Position numbers and translations under genes: made by a program | Part shown: positions 60,401 to 64,000 of the stretch, piece after piece | Position numbering within the stretch: position 1 is the stretch's first letter | Layout of the letters: each line of letters begins with the position of its first letter | Notes under the pieces: generated by a model | What the model saw: the letters and a program-made list of their open reading frames with translations, nothing else | Database searches by the model: none | Told to the model about the DNA's origin: nothing | Source of the DNA: Margaritispora aquatica | Taxonomy: Eukaryota > Ascomycota > Leotiomycetes > Helotiales > Discinellaceae | Direction: 5' to 3' | Assembly: GCA_007644065.1 (NCBI GenBank) | Contig: VJWN01000007.1 | Location: 3,101,855 to 3,165,854 of the forward strand | DNA: 64,000 nt

Positions 60401-62048
60401 CTTCACGGATGAAACGACACGCAGTCGCAGCCCAGATAAACAAGCCGCTTGCTACTTTGACCATGTATCTAATGATTGCTTCGCCTGGCCAGCTAGCATC
60501 TAAATGACGTTCCTCTCTTATCTCTCCGAGATTGGACTTTAGAAACAGGTAGATGTCGTGATCTACTATCGACGGCGCTATGTTATGTAGTACAAAGTCC
60601 TGGTGTCCTCCAAGTGGTATCTGTGAGAATCCATGCCGTATGGGAAGCTCAGGTCTACTAGTCAAGAATATGCGGAGCCGGATGTTCGTTAGCACTCGAA
60701 GCTCTGCTAGAAGGTGTAGCAAAACCCGGATATCGGTCTCGTTTGCGCACTCATCAAGTGCGTCTACAATAAGAATATACGAGGACTGACCGGTTGCGGG
60801 AATCAACTTAAACAATGGACGGAGTACAAGCTCATGCCACTGATCATAAAGTGATCGGGTCGTAATATCGCTGTATTCCCTGATGCAGTCGCAAACATGT
60901 TGATGAAGGACAGGTATGTTTCTGGCAAGCTGTACAGCAATACTCGTTACAAATTTATGTGCGTGGCTAACATCTCCACCACCACGAGAGAAGAAAAAGC
61001 TAGCACCGAGCCGCTTTTTATCGAAGAAATTCCTTGCGACGGTGCGAGCTATTGTGGATTTTCCTGTGCCCGCGAGGCCGTTCAGCCAAAAGATCAAGCG
61101 TTCATCTTCTCCGTCAGCCCAGCTATATATCTCTTTCAAGAGATTAACACGAGTATCAACTAGGCAAAGAGGTTCATGCTGTCGCTGATACGAGTTGAAA
61201 GGCGCATCGATCGCATAGGGTAAGCTATCGAGCAAGATAGCTGAAATTGGCTCAGTCATTGGTTCGTTCTTCAGTACCTATGTGGGATACTTACTATCTT
61301 GAACAGAACGGGAGTTCTTGTCAATTTGCTCTTGAAGTCTCTCGAACGCACTTTTCATTCCTTCTCCATAGATCAGTGGAATATGAATGTCGAAGATACC
61401 AAGCAAAGAATAAGCCTTGTCCTCCTCGCGCTTCGTCTGACGACTTTCAGCCCAAGATAAGCGTTCGCTGACGGCAAATTTAGATAGAGCAGCTCCTCGA
61501 AGCGCTTGAACCGAGATACCTGTTATCTCATGGATTTGTTGTTCTAGAGAGCTTTTATCCCCTAGTTTATTGCCAGTTGAGCTAAAGAATTCAACTGATG
61601 ACGGCGCAAGGAGCTCCTGAAGTGTCCAGCCGCGTGTAAACCATCGGCTTTTACGAAACTGAGGTTCCCACAGCTGAATTGAATTGTTGGAATCGCTATT
61701 GTCTGCGTGAACATCTGAAAGGTAGACATAGCATCTCACGGCACGTTGATACCAGCGGAACATGGAATTTATCGCTTCGGAGAGTTCTGTATTGTTGGAT
61801 TTGTCGATACAGCAGGTGTCGACCCACACAAATCGCACCTCATCCCGAGCGGCTTGCTCTGCACAGAATTTAAGCTTTCGATACCCGAGTGTATCTGACC
61901 TTGGGCCAACCGTTAAGTCTTTGAAACTAATCTCCTCATGGTCCGCTCCCCACGTATGCGAAAGAATCGCATAAGGGGGGATGTCGCTGACTTTGTCATC
62001 AGTAAGGCTGCTAAACTCGCCATTCTTATCAACTTTTAAAAGGCGCAT
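57420..62048 (-). CDS. NLR-type protein: HET, NACHT, WD40 repeats, VHL-beta-like domain
   Basis: Exons 61295-62048, 59679-61240 and 57420-59630; introns of 54 and 48 nt (GTAAGT donors, TACTAAC branch in the second); 1508 residues. HET domain, residues 1-250: YAILSHTWGADHEEISFKDL, FVWVDTCCIDKSNNTELSEA, RGWTLQELLAPSSVEFFS, AYSLLGIFDIHIPLIYGEG. NACHT, ~270-600: P-loop GLAGTGKST at 306-314, Walker B ILIVDALDEC around 410, and the winged-helix-like RLHHPSFRDFLLNKERC. WD40: about ten repeats, ~844-1265 (GHxxWVxxIxFSPDGKLLASxSxDKTIKLWD). VHL-beta-like segment ~1282-1360, then the usual terminal motif GNWITDDSGKRLIWLPDEYRP. Related fungal proteins (HET-E/D/R type) sense ligands through the repeats and trigger incompatibility cell death through HET. 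The last ~45 residues depend on whether a 31-nt intron exists. Confidence 0.87.
57870..58102 (-). other. VHL-beta-like domain inside the NLR gene
   Basis: The segment reads STHVTFVNESDVDVMFFWLD, then a YWTIKPHHELTQQTFVGHFW block, then KFVNSDTNQTIGGY. The order (strand-N-x-S, F-x-W-L-D-x-x-G, Y-x-x-I-x-P, T-x-x-G-H-x-W-x-F) is that of the beta sandwich of the von Hippel-Lindau tumour-suppressor family. The matching alpha domain that binds elongin C is not evident. Identification is by eye. Confidence 0.65.
58150..59417 (-). repeat. WD40 repeat array, about ten units
   Basis: Units of about 126 bp encode ~42-residue WD40 repeats. Several share long identical words such as DKTIKLWD and FSPDGKLLAS, suggesting past duplication or conversion. 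The units are less uniform than in HET-E-type arrays. Confidence 0.85.
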
Positions 62049-62548
62049 AGTGGACCAAGGAAAGATGTTTATCTTCCTTATCTAGTATACTGAACCATGG
62101 TAACTAGCATTAAGGTTTGATATATTGCGCTCAGAAAGATCGATGATGCACAATCAGCCTATTATTAATAGTGTACTCGTGTTCTCGAATAGCGTATAAC
62201 TGAACTGACCAATCGTTAGTAAGACATCGTACTTCCGGATTTCCGAATCAATCAATCGCTAGGCTTCAACAAGCTATCCTTATCTTACTAGTTACGATTA
62301 CCAAAGTATAAATTTTATTTTAAATTAAACACAAAGCTCTTATCTAAAGAGACCATCTACTCGTTAAATAGAACCTTCGTAATCCATGATCACTAAGATC
62401 GTTAAGATTATATCCCTAATCTTCCTAATCTCACTAATCTTAACGAGTCACGTGACACGTCTTGATCATTATGATTAGCGATACTAAGCTACTGATCGTA
62501 CTGATTTTCCTGATCACTAGTCGTCTCCGATCTACGCCTCGTAGGCGG
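62049..62548. promoter_or_regulatory. Upstream region of the NLR gene
   Basis: This contains a perfect 11-bp inverted repeat, CGTTAAGATTA at 62400-62410 and TAATCTTAACG at 62435-62445, with 24 nt between. Next to it is the palindrome GTCACGTGAC at 62447-62456, a bHLH-type E-box. Regulatory roles are inferred only. Confidence 0.4.
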
Positions 62549-64000
62549 AATGTTACGAATCACCTGACCGAGGGTTAGGGTTAGGGGTTCAATTTAGAAC
62601 TACGGAAATAGCTAGCTATCTAACTCTTATTCCGTTTTTTATTTGGCGTGGGAGCTAGCCACCTCCCATGAAAAGTAGAGCGCGGCTGCACCCGTAGCCG
62701 GGGGTAGCTCCTACGTTAACGTAATCGCGCGGTAAGAGCTACCCTAATCCGGCCCTTCTCCGTAGATCCGCTAGATACTAGTAAGACTAAAAGGAAAAGA
62801 ATACGACGATAAGTTAAACGGGATTCTCTATAGCCTAATTAGACGTAGATACGATTTACTATAGATTTTAAAAAAATAGATAAGTATCGTAGATTAGGTA
62901 CTTATACTAAAATATAAAAGAAAACTTCCTTACCTTCTAGAAAAAGACGATCTTATATTCTTTTTAAATAGTTCTAAAATAATAGAATATAAAGAATCGT
63001 TTTATAAATAAATACTAAAGATAAAAAAATTAGGATTTCGTTTATAGAAAGTAAGTATAAAAGGGTTTATAAGAGAAAGGAAAAAAAAGATATTCGTTCT
63101 AATCGTCTATATATTTTAGTTTAGAGGCTTATATATTAAGGTTAACTTTATTACTTATAATTTACCTTAAAGAAAATTAAATTAACTTCGATAGTATATC
63201 TAAATAAAATTAATTATAATTTTTTAATAAATAGTAAAGGACTAAAATAATATCAAGGTTAAATAAAGACCTAAATATAATAGTTCGTTACTAAGAATAA
63301 AAAAACCTGATTTATTTATAGAGAATAAACTTAGGGTTTATTACTACTTAGTAGAAAGATCTCGATCTTACGCTTTTCTCTTTCTACTTATTATTTTAAG
63401 AACCCTTAGTTAATAATTTAGTATTATCTACGAGCTCTTCTAATAATCGATTCTTTTTTTTTTTTTATCTTTTTAAAGACTCCCGAAACTTACCCTAAAA
63501 CTTTACTATTACCTTATCCTCGAGTTACTTTAATAGCCTTTAACCTTACCTTTTATATCTACTTATAGCTTTTTCTAGACTTTTTTTTACTTTATATTCT
63601 CTAAATTTATTTTTAATATCTTTTAGATTTATTTCTAGTATATACTAGATTTATTTTTAATCTATATTAAATCTACTTTTATTTTTACCTTAAATTTTTT
63701 TTTTATTTAATCTTTAAGATTATATTAATTAATAGTATATTTAAAAATATTTATTAATTTATTAGATTTCTTATTTTATTTTAGTACCTTTAAAAAAACT
63801 TAGTTTTTTAACCTAAAAAAAGCTTTTTCTACTATTTAAAAACTAGGTTTTTTATCGTATTATAAAGACTTTAAGATTATATTTTATAGTAATTATTTTA
63901 ATACGATTTTTTTATTTATTTCTATATTTAAAACTTATTTTTTAAAAGAATTACGTCTAATTCTAATTAAAAAAAAAAAAGAGTTAGTATTAAAGACTTT
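62549..64000. repeat. Degraded transposon island, very AT-rich from about 62780
   Basis: This begins near TGTTACGAATCACC, an LTR-like start, with GGGTTAGGGTTAGGGG at 62572-62587. A GC-richer block follows (to ~62760), then about 1.2 kb of extreme AT content, TA-rich with long A and T runs and stops in all frames. A block at 63838-63900 matches 56935-57000. This is what RIP leaves of a repeated element; the element continues past the window. No coding frame remains, so the type is uncertain (an LTR element is a guess). Confidence 0.65.

Noticed and set aside
55695..64000. Cargo of a giant Starship-type element, since such elements can carry NLR genes
   Set aside because: No captain recombinase, no element border and no other cargo gene are visible in the window, so there is not enough to call it.

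Overview
The window is nuclear DNA of a filamentous ascomycete (Pezizomycotina). The genes have short GT-AG introns (mostly 45-65 nt, many with CTAAC/CTGAC-like branch sites). The protein set includes PTH11-like receptors, Zn2Cys6 regulators, a CYP504-type P450 and a HET/NACHT/WD40 protein. Two AT-rich islands look mutated by RIP. A Leotiomycete-like fungus would fit, but that is inference; I cannot place the species from sequence alone.

Layout. 1-9.2 kb is a housekeeping block: a truncated RCC1-type Ran exchange factor, a SCY1-like pseudokinase, a mitochondrial branched-chain aminotransferase and a small complex I subunit (ESSS/NDUFB11 type). 10.4-15.3 kb has an unrecognised protein with a duplicated motif and a secreted, probably GPI-anchored, Ser/Thr-rich wall protein. 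16.3-25.9 kb looks like a catabolic cluster: a CYP504-family P450 divergent from a fumarylacetoacetase, then a Zn2Cys6 regulator and an MFS transporter. Together they fit oxidation of phenylacetate-type compounds to homogentisate and its final cleavage. 27-33.2 kb has a PTH11-like membrane protein, a second Zn2Cys6 regulator and a phytanoyl-CoA dioxygenase-family enzyme. 34.2-37.9 kb has three small conserved or unknown genes. 37.8-49.0 kb is about 11 kb with no gene I can support, ending at a gene for a low-complexity cytosolic protein. 50.3-54.2 kb is again gene-poor and is followed by a lysine-methyltransferase-like gene.

The most unusual part is 55.7-64 kb. A decayed SnoaL-like gene and an AT-rich repeat island lead into a 1508-residue NLR-type gene on the minus strand. 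Its order is HET, NACHT, about ten WD40 repeats, a domain that looks like the beta domain of the von Hippel-Lindau protein, and a terminal motif. It is flanked by related AT-rich repeats and telomere-like motifs. A VHL-beta-like module inside a fungal NLR is the best candidate here for something undescribed.

Exon boundaries were placed by hand from splice signals and reading-frame continuity. All multi-exon models below that have both ends in the window sum to whole codons.
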